Of a stretch of DNA of 15,166 nt, positions 6,343-12,504 are shown piece after piece. Within the stretch, counting starts at the first letter, position 1. Each line of letters opens with the position of its first letter. This DNA comes from an uncultured Clostridium sp. (GTDB taxonomy: Bacteria; Bacillota; Clostridia; Christensenellales; Borkfalkiaceae), in assembly GCA_900555925.1 (NCBI GenBank), contig USMU01000046.1, positions 1 through 15,166 on the forward strand. Direction: 5' to 3'. A model generated the notes under the pieces. It searched no databases. It worked only from the letters and a program-made list of their open reading frames with translations, and was not told the origin of the DNA. Both the position numbers and the translations under genes were made by a program.

Positions 6343-7374
6343 ATGAAAAAAATCCTGTTTACGGGCGGCGGAAGCGCGGGGCACGTCGTGCCTAACCTCG
6401 CGATTATCGAGGAAGTAAAAAACGAAGCGGATATTTGTTACATGGGGACGGACGGTCTGGAAAAAAATCTCGTCGCGCCCCTCAAAATTCCCTATTGGGA
6501 AATTTCCTGTCCGAAGTTCGTCCGCTCGTTTTCCTTAAAAAACTTCAAAATCCCCGCGGAGTTCCTCCGCGCGGAAAAAAAGGCCGCGGAAGGCCTGAAA
6601 GCCTTCCGCCCCGACATTGTATTTTCCAAGGGCGGCTATGTGGCTCTGCCCGTCGTATTCGCGGCTAAAAAATTGAAAATCCCCTGCCTCACGCACGAAA
6701 GCGACCTCTCGCCCGGACTCGCAAACCGACTGATGGCGAGAAAATGCCGCTACGTTCTGACCTCCTTTCCCGAAACTGCGGAACGCTTCAAAAACGGAAA
6801 ATATTGCGGTTCCCCTCTTCGGAAAGAACTTTTTAACGGACGGCGAACGGAAGCGATCAAAAAATACGGGCTGGCGGCGGGAAAAAAGACCGTTTTGGTG
6901 TTCGGCGGCGGAAGCGGCAGCCGCGCCATCAACGACGGACTTCGCAAATATGTCTCCGCTCTGTCGAGAAAATACAACGTTCTGCATTTATGCGGCAAGG
7001 GAAACGTCGTCGAAAGCAACATTCCCTGCTACGTTCAAAAAGAGTTTGAACCGGATATGGGCGCCGCTTATGCGGCCGCCGACCTCGTCGTTTCCCGCGC
7101 GGGCAGCAACGCGATTTTTGAAATTCTCGCCTTGAAAAAGCCCTCTCTCCTCATCCCCCTCGAAGGACAGTCGCGCGGCGACCAGGCCGAAAACGCGGCT
7201 TATTTCCAAAAACGCCATTTATGCCGCGTGCTCAAACAGGCGGATATGGATTTCCTCCCCGAAGCCATAGAGGACGCTTTGGCAGACGAGGAATTGCTTT
7301 CGGCTTTGGCCGTGTCCGATTTCGCGGGTGGCAACTCTAACATTCTGCACGAGCTGCACCGCTTTTTGGTTTAG
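6343..7374 (+). CDS. murG: UDP-GlcNAc:lipid I GlcNAc transferase, MurG (second Firmicute type)
   Basis: This glycosyltransferase (GT-B, GT28) transfers GlcNAc to lipid I to make lipid II at the inner face of the membrane. The 343-residue form starts at MKKILFTGGGSAGH, with GGAGG 6 bases upstream; the longer in-frame ATG at 6301 has no such site. Landmarks are the glycine-rich N-terminal loop GGGSAGHVVPN, FSKGGYVALPVV, HESDLSPGLANRL, VFGGGSGSRAIND, SRAGSNAIFEILALKKP (donor binding) and SRGDQAENA. The HESD/SPGLAN and SRGDQ forms resemble the second murG paralogue of Firmicutes rather than the HEQN form encoded in the dcw cluster. It stands outside any dcw genes, 3 bp upstream of yunB, which suggests a sporulation-linked role (inference). 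Confidence 0.92.
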   Translation: MKKILFTGGGSAGHVVPNLAIIEEVKNEADICYMGTDGLEKNLVAPLKIPYWEISCPKFVRSFSLKNFKIPAEFLRAEKKAAEGLKAFRPDIVFSKGGYVALPVVFAAKKLKIPCLTHESDLSPGLANRLMARKCRYVLTSFPETAERFKNGKYCGSPLRKELFNGRRTEAIKKYGLAAGKKTVLVFGGGSGSRAINDGLRKYVSALSRKYNVLHLCGKGNVVESNIPCYVQKEFEPDMGAAYAAADLVVSRAGSNAIFEILALKKPSLLIPLEGQSRGDQAENAAYFQKRHLCRVLKQADMDFLPEAIEDALADEELLSALAVSDFAGGNSNILHELHRFLV

Positions 7375-7377
7375 CGT

Positions 7378-8100
7378 ATGAGCAAACGGGTTTTCGTCAC
7401 CGAGGACGGCGGACAATACGTCCTAAAAAGTCCCCGCACGCCGCGGCAGAGAAAAAAACGAAGACGGAAAACAATCGTCGCCGTTCTGCTCTCCGTCTGC
7501 CTCGTGGTCATCGCCGCGGCAATTTACTTTCAGCGCAACGTCACAAAAGTCCTCATCTCCATAAGCGAAGCCACCATGCGCGCGTTTACTACCGTCGCCA
7601 TCAACGACGCCGTTTACTATACCATGAGCGACGGCGTTCGCTATGAGGACCTCGTAAGCATAGAAAGAGACGCCGCGGGCGACATTACCGCCGTCTCCGC
7701 AAATGCTTTGAAAATCAACAAAATCGCCCGCGATGCGGCCTCTATCTCTCAGGCCAATCTCAAAAATCTGAGCCTGAACGGAATCCCCGTCCCCCTCGGA
7801 GCCCTCACGGGAATAGAGGCTTTGGCGGGCTTCGGGCCGAGAATACATATCCGCATCATTCCCGTCAGCAGCGTCACCTGCGCGTTTTCCTCCGAATTTG
7901 AAAGCGTCGGCATCAATCAGACGAAACATTCCATTTATCTCAACGTCGTCGCCGACATCAGCATCGTCATGCCCTCCCGCACGGAAAAATTCGCCGTTAA
8001 GACCGATATTCTCGTATGCGAATGCGTCCTCGTCGGAGAAGTCCCCGACGTCTATCTGCAAGGGGATATTTTCGGAAATCATTCGGGGTTGGTGCCTTGA
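7378..8100 (+). CDS. yunB: Sporulation protein YunB
   Basis: This 240-residue protein is a membrane-anchored sporulation protein needed in Bacillus for normal spore formation, made in the mother cell; its biochemical role is unknown. A lysine/arginine-rich N terminus is followed by one transmembrane helix (about 32-50: TIVAVLLSVCLVVIAAAIY), then an extracytoplasmic domain. Family marks are YEDLVSIERDAAGDITAV, NGIPVPLGALTG, LAGFGPRI, VGINQTKHSIYLNV and VGEVPDVYL. It begins 3 bp after the murG stop with no strong ribosome binding site, so translational coupling to murG is likely. Its last 22 bp overlap the convergent Cys4 gene, with no terminator between them. Confidence 0.9.
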   Translation: MSKRVFVTEDGGQYVLKSPRTPRQRKKRRRKTIVAVLLSVCLVVIAAAIYFQRNVTKVLISISEATMRAFTTVAINDAVYYTMSDGVRYEDLVSIERDAAGDITAVSANALKINKIARDAASISQANLKNLSLNGIPVPLGALTGIEALAGFGPRIHIRIIPVSSVTCAFSSEFESVGINQTKHSIYLNVVADISIVMPSRTEKFAVKTDILVCECVLVGEVPDVYLQGDIFGNHSGLVP

Positions 8101-8357
8101 ATATCCTGTTTGTCATAAAGTTTCAAAAGTTCATAAACGTTTTTTATAGCCGCCTCTACTGCCTTTGCCGAAACAAAAATAAATGAACACGGCGGCTTAA
8201 AAAAGTCACACCTGTCATTTTCTGAGACGATTTCTTTCCACTTCTGACAAACCCCTTGCATTTCTTCCCAAAAACATACATATCCCGTTCTATAAAAAGC
8301 ATGATACCGCACACAATTTTTACAGGAAAAATATTTTTCCGATTTATTTTTCATCAT
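8079..8357 (-). CDS. Small Cys4 (zinc-knuckle-like) protein B
   Basis: This 92-residue protein (ATG at 8357; ATG at 8354 is equally possible) is not recognised. It contains C-x2-C-x21-C-x12-C (Cys12, Cys15, Cys37, Cys50), identical in spacing to the protein encoded just upstream, followed by a C-terminal amphipathic helix (SAKAVEAAIKNVYELLKL). It is therefore a tandem paralogue of that protein and probably binds a metal ion. Its start overlaps the end of the upstream gene by about 14 bp with GAGGGGGAAG as ribosome binding site, so translation is coupled. Its 3' end overlaps yunB. The longer frame up to 8411 has no better start signal. Base composition is visibly more AT-rich than the flanking spore genes. 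Confidence 0.75.
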   Translation of the reverse strand: MMKNKSEKYFSCKNCVRYHAFYRTGYVCFWEEMQGVCQKWKEIVSENDRCDFFKPPCSFIFVSAKAVEAAIKNVYELLKLYDKQDIQGTNPE

Positions 8358-8631
8358 CTTCCCCCTCTTCTTCCGAATACAAAACTTCTCGGACAGCGGA
8401 CAGTTCCGCAAGTATTTCAGCCAATACTTTTACGGCTTTTGCTTTGCTCGAATAAAATTTCAAATAGTTTTTATTCCACTTTTCACAACTATCGTTTTTA
8501 TCCGTAATCTGTTTCCTTATCGAACAATATCCCTGCTGCGTTTTATCATAGCGATAAATCTTTTTCACATAATAACACTGAAAGTTACCGCAATTAAAAC
8601 ACCTCTTTCCGTCCTGCCTTGTTCTATCCAT
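8344..8631 (-). CDS. Small Cys4 (zinc-knuckle-like) protein A
   Basis: This 95-residue protein of unknown function begins with RCFNCGNFQCYY. It has C-x2-C-x21-C-x12-C (Cys11, Cys14, Cys36, Cys49), with matching QGYC and NDSCEKW where protein B has QGVC and NDRCDFF. The C-terminal half is an alanine/lysine-rich helix (SKAKAVKVLAEILAELSAV) ending in an acidic tail. The start has AGAGGT about 6 bases upstream. The promoter at 8685-8713 is a full consensus match and is covered by repressor-type operators, so the pair is expected to be silent until the divergent XRE regulator lets go (inference). Confidence 0.78.
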   Translation of the reverse strand: MDRTRQDGKRCFNCGNFQCYYVKKIYRYDKTQQGYCSIRKQITDKNDSCEKWNKNYLKFYSSKAKAVKVLAEILAELSAVREVLYSEEEGEDDEK

Positions 8632-8657
8632 TTTTTACCTCTATAAAATTATTTTTT

Positions 8658-8674
8658 ATACCCATTATGGGTAT
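8658..8674. promoter_or_regulatory. Operator O1 for the XRE regulator
   Basis: ATACCCAT-T-ATGGGTAT is a perfect inverted repeat with one central base. It falls just downstream of the expected start of the Cys4 transcript. Two related 15-mers (8692-8706 and 8712-8726) share the TGGGTA half-site. Confidence 0.72.
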
Positions 8675-8684
8675 TTACATTTTT

Positions 8685-8713
8685 ATTATACTACCAATTT
8701 TGGGTATTGTCAA
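8685..8713 (-). promoter_or_regulatory. Consensus sigma-A promoter of the Cys4 gene pair
   Basis: On the minus strand TTGACA (8708-8713) and TATAAT (8685-8690) are both perfect and are separated by exactly 17 bases. Operator O2 fills the spacer, O3 starts at the -35 and O1 lies just past +1. Confidence 0.85.
8692..8706. promoter_or_regulatory. Operator O2 for the XRE regulator
   Basis: TACCAATTTTGGGTA is an imperfect inverted repeat of the same 15-bp form as the core of O1. It lies entirely between the -35 and -10 of the Cys4 promoter. Confidence 0.65.
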
Positions 8714-8726
8714 CCGATTTTGGGTA
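8712..8726. promoter_or_regulatory. Operator O3 for the XRE regulator
   Basis: AACCGATTTTGGGTA shares the right half-site and central T-run with O2; the left half is degenerate. It overlaps the -35 of the Cys4 promoter and the -35 region of the XRE promoter. Confidence 0.6.
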
Positions 8727-8734
8727 GAATATTG

Positions 8735-8740
8735 TATAAT
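8735..8740 (+). promoter_or_regulatory. -10 element of the XRE regulator gene
   Basis: A consensus TATAAT lies 16 bases before the ATG, predicting a very short leader. No good -35 is seen; O3 occupies that place, compatible with either autorepression or activation. Confidence 0.55.
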
Positions 8741-8756
8741 AAAAATAAGGTGTGAC

Positions 8757-8975
8757 ATGGAATTCAAAGATATATTGAAATCGATACGGAAAGAAAAGGG
8801 AATGACGCAAAAAGACGTCTATACTCTGTTGAATATATCCCCTAACGGATATGCGAGTTGGGAGCAGGGGCGGACGGAGCCCGATATAAAGTCGATTAAA
8901 AAACTTTGTAAAATCTTTGACGTCAGCGCGGATTATCTTTTGGGGATTAAAGATGAAAACGAGATACAACTATAA
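8757..8975 (+). CDS. XRE-family (Cro/C1-type) repressor
   Basis: This 72-residue single-domain protein is a lambda-repressor-like HTH: FKDILKSIRKEKGMTQKDVY, LLNISPNGYASWEQGRTEPD (recognition helix region) and LCKIFDVSADYLLGI. The start at MEFKD has AAGGTG upstream and follows the TATAAT at 8735-8740; the in-frame ATG at 8619 lies upstream of that promoter and is not used. The gene is divergent from the Cys4 pair, with three operator-like repeats between. No dimerisation or ligand domain is present. It is followed directly by a strong bidirectional terminator. Confidence 0.92.
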   Translation: MEFKDILKSIRKEKGMTQKDVYTLLNISPNGYASWEQGRTEPDIKSIKKLCKIFDVSADYLLGIKDENEIQL

Positions 8976-8976
8976 T

Positions 8977-9012
8977 AAAAAAGGCAGGGACGGCGCCCTG
9001 CCTTTTTATTTT
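8977..9012. terminator. Bidirectional terminator between XRE gene and spoVAE
   Basis: GGCAGGG and CCCTGCC (8983-8989 and 8996-9002) form a 7-bp stem with a 6-base loop, flanked by A6 on the left and T5 on the right, so it can end transcripts from both sides. It begins 2 bp after the XRE stop and lies just past the spoVAE stop at 9015. Confidence 0.88.
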
Positions 9013-9014
9013 CC

Positions 9015-9398
9015 TTAATTCTTTTTGCTCTTCGATTTGAATATCAGCGCCATGATAAACGAGAAAATCACCGCCGCGCTTATGCCTGCGCTGGCCGCGG
9101 TCAGCGCACCCGTAAAGGCCCCGAAAAGCCCCTTTTCCGCGCCGCGGATTGCTCCGTTGGCCAACAGATAGCCAAAGCCCGAAATGGGAACCGTCGCGCC
9201 CGCTCCCGCGAAATCCACGAGATACTGATACAGCCCCAAGCCTTGGAGCACTACGCCCGACAACATAAAATAAACCAAAATTTTGCCCGCCGTAAGGTCC
9301 GTAAAATTGATGACGATCTGCGCAATCATACATATCAATCCGCCCACCAAAAACGCCTTGACGAACATCAACAGAATTTCCATATATTCCGCAAACAT
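9015..9398 (-). CDS. spoVAE: Stage V sporulation protein AE
   Basis: This 127-residue inner-membrane protein belongs to the SpoVA complex, which moves dipicolinic acid and its calcium salt into the forespore and out during germination. It is nearly all hydrophobic, with about four helices (FVKAFLVGGLICMIAQIVI; KILVYFMLSGVVLQGLGLY; a GAGATVPISGFGYLLANG loop; ISAAVIFSFIMALIF) and a short basic tail. The VPISGFG segment is shared with SpoVAC, its homologue. AAAGGAG lies 8 bases before the ATG at 9398. It is the third gene of the operon, 13 bp after spoVAD. Confidence 0.95.
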   Translation of the reverse strand: MFAEYMEILLMFVKAFLVGGLICMIAQIVINFTDLTAGKILVYFMLSGVVLQGLGLYQYLVDFAGAGATVPISGFGYLLANGAIRGAEKGLFGAFTGALTAASAGISAAVIFSFIMALIFKSKSKKN

Positions 9399-9411
9399 AT
9401 TCCCCGCTCCT

Positions 9412-10407
9412 TTATACGTTCTCTATACTCACCGCGTGACAAATACAGGGAATACTCTCCCCCTGCCCCGAGGAAACCGTGGACAACAGCGCGCCCGTCG
9501 CCGCAAACAACACCCGATTGATTTCACGGCGTTTCAATTTATCGTAAATGTACGAATTCAGCACCACCGCGCTGCAACCCGCTCCGCTGCCGCCCTGAAA
9601 TTCGTCCTCTATCACCTTATAGACGATTTCTCCGCAATCCACATGGTTGGGCTGAATATCCACTCCCTTTTCCCACGTCAGATCTTTCACGATGCGGCTC
9701 CCTAATGCGCCGAGGTCTCCCGTTACGATCAAATCGTAATAATCGGGCTCCCTGCCCGTATCTTTCAGATGTGTCAGAATCGTATCGCACGCCGCGGGCG
9801 CCATCGCCGCGCCCATGTTATTCACGTCCGTGATTCCGAAATCCACTACTTTCCCGAACGTCGCGCCCGTCACCGCAATATGACTGCCGCACTCGGCGAG
9901 TACGGCTCCGCCCGCGCCCGTCACCGTCCATTGAGACTGCGGCGGGCGCGTGGTACCGAGTTCCAACGGATAACGGTACTGCCGCTCTGCCGAGGAAAAG
10001 TGACTGCCCGTCGCCGCTACGATCTTTCGGAAATATCCCGCATTGATCAGCGCCGCCGCGAGAGCGATGCTCTCGGACATGGTGGAACAGGCGCCGTAAA
10101 CGCCCAAAAAGGGAAAGTCGAAATCGCGCGCGGCAAACGAGGCGGATATAATCTGATTGAGCAAATCGCCCGAAATCAGCATGTCGATCTTTTCTTCCCC
10201 CAGCGCGGCATTTTCAATCGCTTTCTGAATGGCGAACGTCAGCATTTTACATTCCGCCTTTTCGTAGGTGCTTTCCCCGAACATATCGTCCGAAAGCGCC
10301 ATATCCACATATTTCCCCACGACGCCCGCACATTCCTTCGGCCCCGCGACCGTGCCCGTAGAAATGATCCGCGGCTTTTTATCGAAAAAAATCGTGTGCC
10401 CGTTCAT
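9412..10407 (-). CDS. spoVAD: Stage V sporulation protein AD
   Basis: This 331-residue protein has the thiolase-like fold of SpoVAD, the dipicolinic-acid-binding peripheral subunit of the SpoVA channel. Characteristic segments are FFDKKPRIISTGTVAGPKE at the N terminus, FGESTYEKAECKML, LISGDLLNQIISASFAARDF, FLGVYGACSTMSESIALAA, ATGSHFSSAERQYRYPLE, RPPQSQWTVTGAGGAVL, NNMGAAMAPAA and GGSGAGCSAVVLNSYIY. Length is close to the usual of about 338. The gap to spoVAC is 3 bases, and the AGGTGA ribosome binding site overlaps the spoVAC stop, indicating tight coupling. Confidence 0.97.
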   Translation of the reverse strand: MNGHTIFFDKKPRIISTGTVAGPKECAGVVGKYVDMALSDDMFGESTYEKAECKMLTFAIQKAIENAALGEEKIDMLISGDLLNQIISASFAARDFDFPFLGVYGACSTMSESIALAAALINAGYFRKIVAATGSHFSSAERQYRYPLELGTTRPPQSQWTVTGAGGAVLAECGSHIAVTGATFGKVVDFGITDVNNMGAAMAPAACDTILTHLKDTGREPDYYDLIVTGDLGALGSRIVKDLTWEKGVDIQPNHVDCGEIVYKVIEDEFQGGSGAGCSAVVLNSYIYDKLKRREINRVLFAATGALLSTVSSGQGESIPCICHAVSIENV

Positions 10408-10410
10408 ACG

Positions 10411-10866
10411 TCACCTCAAAAACCAATAAATTATTCCCACCAGCGTCCCCGACAAAACGCCGTAGACGATAATCGGCCCTGCGACAATGAACATCTTTGC
10501 GGCAAGCCCGTAAATCCAGCCCTCCGTTTTGAACTCTATCGCGGGAGAGGCGACGCTGTTCGCAAAACCCGTGATCGGCACGATAGACCCTGCGCCCGCG
10601 TTGCGGCCGATTCGGTCGTATACTCCGAGTCCCGTCAGAAGCGTGCCGATAAAAATTAAAAGCACGCTGACCGTGCCCGCCAATTCATCTCCGCTGAGAC
10701 CGAAAAGATATTCCAGCATATAGCGGAAAAACTGGCCGATACAGCAAATCAACCCGCCCACTCCGAAAGCGCGCAGGCAGTTTTTGAAATGGTGGGTCGC
10801 GGGCGCAAACGAATTGACGTAAGCGATATAATTCTTATTATAATTCTCTCTGTTCTTTCCCGTCAT
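10411..10866 (-). CDS. spoVAC: Stage V sporulation protein AC
   Basis: This 151-residue membrane subunit of the SpoVA complex is known in Bacillus as a mechanosensitive channel component for dipicolinate release. An N-terminal soluble stretch ends in FAPATHHFKNCLRAFGVGG. It is followed by helices ICCIGQFFRYMLEYLFGL, GTVSVLLIFIGTLLTGLGVY, the conserved AGAGSIVPITGFANSVASPAIEFKTEG loop, and FIVAGPIIVYGVLSGTLVGIIYW. The start at MTGKNREN (10866) is chosen because AAAGGAGCGGGAAGAA precedes it; ATG at 10896 has no such site. It is the first gene of a three-gene spoVAC-D-E operon; no spoVAA, AB or AF is present nearby. Confidence 0.95.
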   Translation of the reverse strand: MTGKNRENYNKNYIAYVNSFAPATHHFKNCLRAFGVGGLICCIGQFFRYMLEYLFGLSGDELAGTVSVLLIFIGTLLTGLGVYDRIGRNAGAGSIVPITGFANSVASPAIEFKTEGWIYGLAAKMFIVAGPIIVYGVLSGTLVGIIYWFLR

Positions 10867-10993
10867 TTCTTCCCGCTCCTTTCTCCGACCGTGCAAAAAT
10901 TCCTGCCGTCTTTACCGCTCATCGCGGGAAAACAGCTTTCGCGCTCGTCGCGCGTTCTCGTTTCGTCAAATGTCCTCACTCTTTTCATACCTA

Positions 10994-11023
10994 TAATTTG
11001 GGAAAAACGTCAAATCTTTATAC
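10994..11023 (-). promoter_or_regulatory. Possible sigma-G-like promoter for spoVACDE
   Basis: On the minus strand GTATA (11019-11023) and CAAATTA (10994-11000) are separated by 18 bases. This resembles the forespore sigma-G pattern (GNATA, CATANTA), with two mismatches in the -10. SpoVA operons are sigma-G-controlled in Bacillus. The match is weak and about 130 bases lie between it and the start codon. Confidence 0.3.
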
Positions 11024-11054
11024 CCCGTGCCTTTAAGAAAAAATAAAAAAATTG

Positions 11055-11083
11055 TTGACTTTTTCCCGAAAATCAGTTAAACT
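11055..11083 (+). promoter_or_regulatory. Predicted sigma-A promoter of the 443-residue membrane protein gene
   Basis: TTGACT (11055-11060) and TAAACT (11078-11083) are separated by 17 bases. The -10 is the same as at the tyrS promoter. Confidence 0.65.
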
Positions 11084-11087
11084 GATT
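11071..11087. promoter_or_regulatory. Perfect inverted repeat over the -10 box
   Basis: AATCAGTT-A-AACTGATT has 8-bp arms around one central base. It contains the whole TAAACT -10 hexamer, so a bound dimeric protein would block initiation. No regulator gene adjacent to it is evident. Confidence 0.5.
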
Positions 11088-11125
11088 ATACAATATATCC
11101 CCCAAAAAATACAGGAGGTTTTACT

Positions 11126-12457
11126 ATGTCCAAATCGGGAAGCCGTTTTACGGTTTTTCTATTCAATATTTTAATCGCCTTGCTGTCGGTTGCCGCCGTC
11201 GCGGCGCTCTTTTTCGCGCCGCTTTGGGAAATCGACGTCAAATACGTCATGCAAAAGGAGGTTTTGGAAAAAATCCTCCCCGAAGAAGCCAAGGAAGTCG
11301 ACCTCGACGAAATCGTGGGAGACGGGATTCCGCTCTCGCTGACCGTCTCCGTGCAAACCAAGGACACTATCCGTTCCGCCCTCGGCAAGGACGCCAGACA
11401 GTCCGTGACGGAACTCATCAAAAATAACGTGGATAAAGTCGTCGACGAGCTCGCCCCCACTTTCGACGAAATTGCGGAAAAAATCGTGCGTTCTACCGCA
11501 AAGAGTACCGTCCGCGACGCCGTCAACGAACAGGTGAAAAATTTCCTGCAAAATGCCGGCTCCGAGGCGACGGACGAAAGAGTTTCCGAGCTCCTGAATC
11601 AGGCGGGCGTGGACGAGGAATACATAAATCAAAAGACCGACGCGCTTTTAGACGCCATTTACGCCGAAAATGCAACCGTGGACGGCGTGAGCCAAAAGGC
11701 CGTGGAAACCGTCGAGGAAGTATTTGAAAAGCTCGACGAAAGCGGCGTTGCAGAATTTCAAGGCGCGGCATTAACGGAAGAAAACAAGGAAGAAATCAAA
11801 AATTCAATCGCCGAAGCCCTCTCCGTCATCGCCGACGAAAACGGAAATATCGACGCGGACGACCTCGCCGCAAATCTGATTTTGGAAATGCTCCGCTCGT
11901 CCGAGGACGAATCCGAACCCGCCGTCGCCGCCATGGACTTCACCACGCAGGAAACCGATTCAGGCTCCGTCGAAGAGGACGCCACGGAACAACTTAAAGC
12001 GGAAGTCAAACAGATGATTATGGAAAAATTAACGGACGAGACGCTCGACGGCATTGTTCTCGCCCTGCGAATCGTCTTCGGGGTGCTTTGCTTCACCGCC
12101 TTTACGTGGGCTTGGCTGATTGTCAAAATGCTCTTTAAGGCGTTTTCGAGAAATCCCGCCATTAAGCTCAAACTGCCCATTTGGCTGGGCTGGCTTCCCT
12201 TCCTCGCATTAGTGCTTCTCCCTATGGGCGCGATGCTGCTCGTCAAGGCGCAGCCCTCTTTCCTCGTCAATTTGCTCGGCGCGGAAATGATGGAGTCTCT
12301 GAGTGCGTTTTTCGCTTCCGCGAGCCTGTCCTTCTCCTCTGCCGCCTGGGTGGCCTTTTCCGCCGCCGTGGCGCTTATTATCCTTTCTATTCCTTACGGA
12401 ATTTTCCGCCGCAGGCTTAAAAGAGCGAAACGAGAAGATTTAGACGAAGAAGATTAA
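11126..12457 (+). CDS. Hypothetical acidic multi-pass membrane protein
   Basis: I do not recognise this 443-residue protein. It has one N-terminal transmembrane helix (about 8-33). A roughly 270-residue, strongly acidic, helix-rich extracytoplasmic region follows (repeated patterns such as VSELLNQAGVDEEYINQKTD and NSIAEALSVIADENGNIDADD). Three more hydrophobic helices lie at about 310-332, 352-372 and 405-426, before a basic-then-acidic cytoplasmic tail (RRRLKRAKREDLDEED). AGGAGG lies 7 bases before ATG, and it has its own promoter and terminator, so it is a single-gene unit. The large helical outside domain recalls channel-, sensor- or division-linked proteins, but no family is assigned. It diverges from spoVAC; a link to sporulation is not shown. 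Confidence 0.85.
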   Translation: MSKSGSRFTVFLFNILIALLSVAAVAALFFAPLWEIDVKYVMQKEVLEKILPEEAKEVDLDEIVGDGIPLSLTVSVQTKDTIRSALGKDARQSVTELIKNNVDKVVDELAPTFDEIAEKIVRSTAKSTVRDAVNEQVKNFLQNAGSEATDERVSELLNQAGVDEEYINQKTDALLDAIYAENATVDGVSQKAVETVEEVFEKLDESGVAEFQGAALTEENKEEIKNSIAEALSVIADENGNIDADDLAANLILEMLRSSEDESEPAVAAMDFTTQETDSGSVEEDATEQLKAEVKQMIMEKLTDETLDGIVLALRIVFGVLCFTAFTWAWLIVKMLFKAFSRNPAIKLKLPIWLGWLPFLALVLLPMGAMLLVKAQPSFLVNLLGAEMMESLSAFFASASLSFSSAAWVAFSAAVALIILSIPYGIFRRRLKRAKREDLDEED

Positions 12458-12463
12458 AAACAA

Positions 12464-12497
12464 ATCCCCCTCTCCGATGGAGAGGGGGATCTTTTTT
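12464..12497 (+). terminator. Strong intrinsic terminator after the membrane protein gene
   Basis: ATCCCCCTCTCC and GGAGAGGGGGAT form a perfect 12-bp stem with a 3-base GAT loop, followed by CTTTTTT. It begins 7 bases after the stop codon. Confidence 0.93.
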
Positions 12498-12504
12498 CCG
12501 TCAT

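Noticed and set aside
7423..8082. 219-codon minus-strand open frame opposite yunB
   Set aside because: Antisense shadow of yunB; low-complexity Asp/Gly-rich translation and no start signals.
8619..8756. 46-codon N-terminal extension of the XRE protein
   Set aside because: It would span the operators and lie upstream of the TATAAT at 8735-8740; the HTH protein is complete from 8757.
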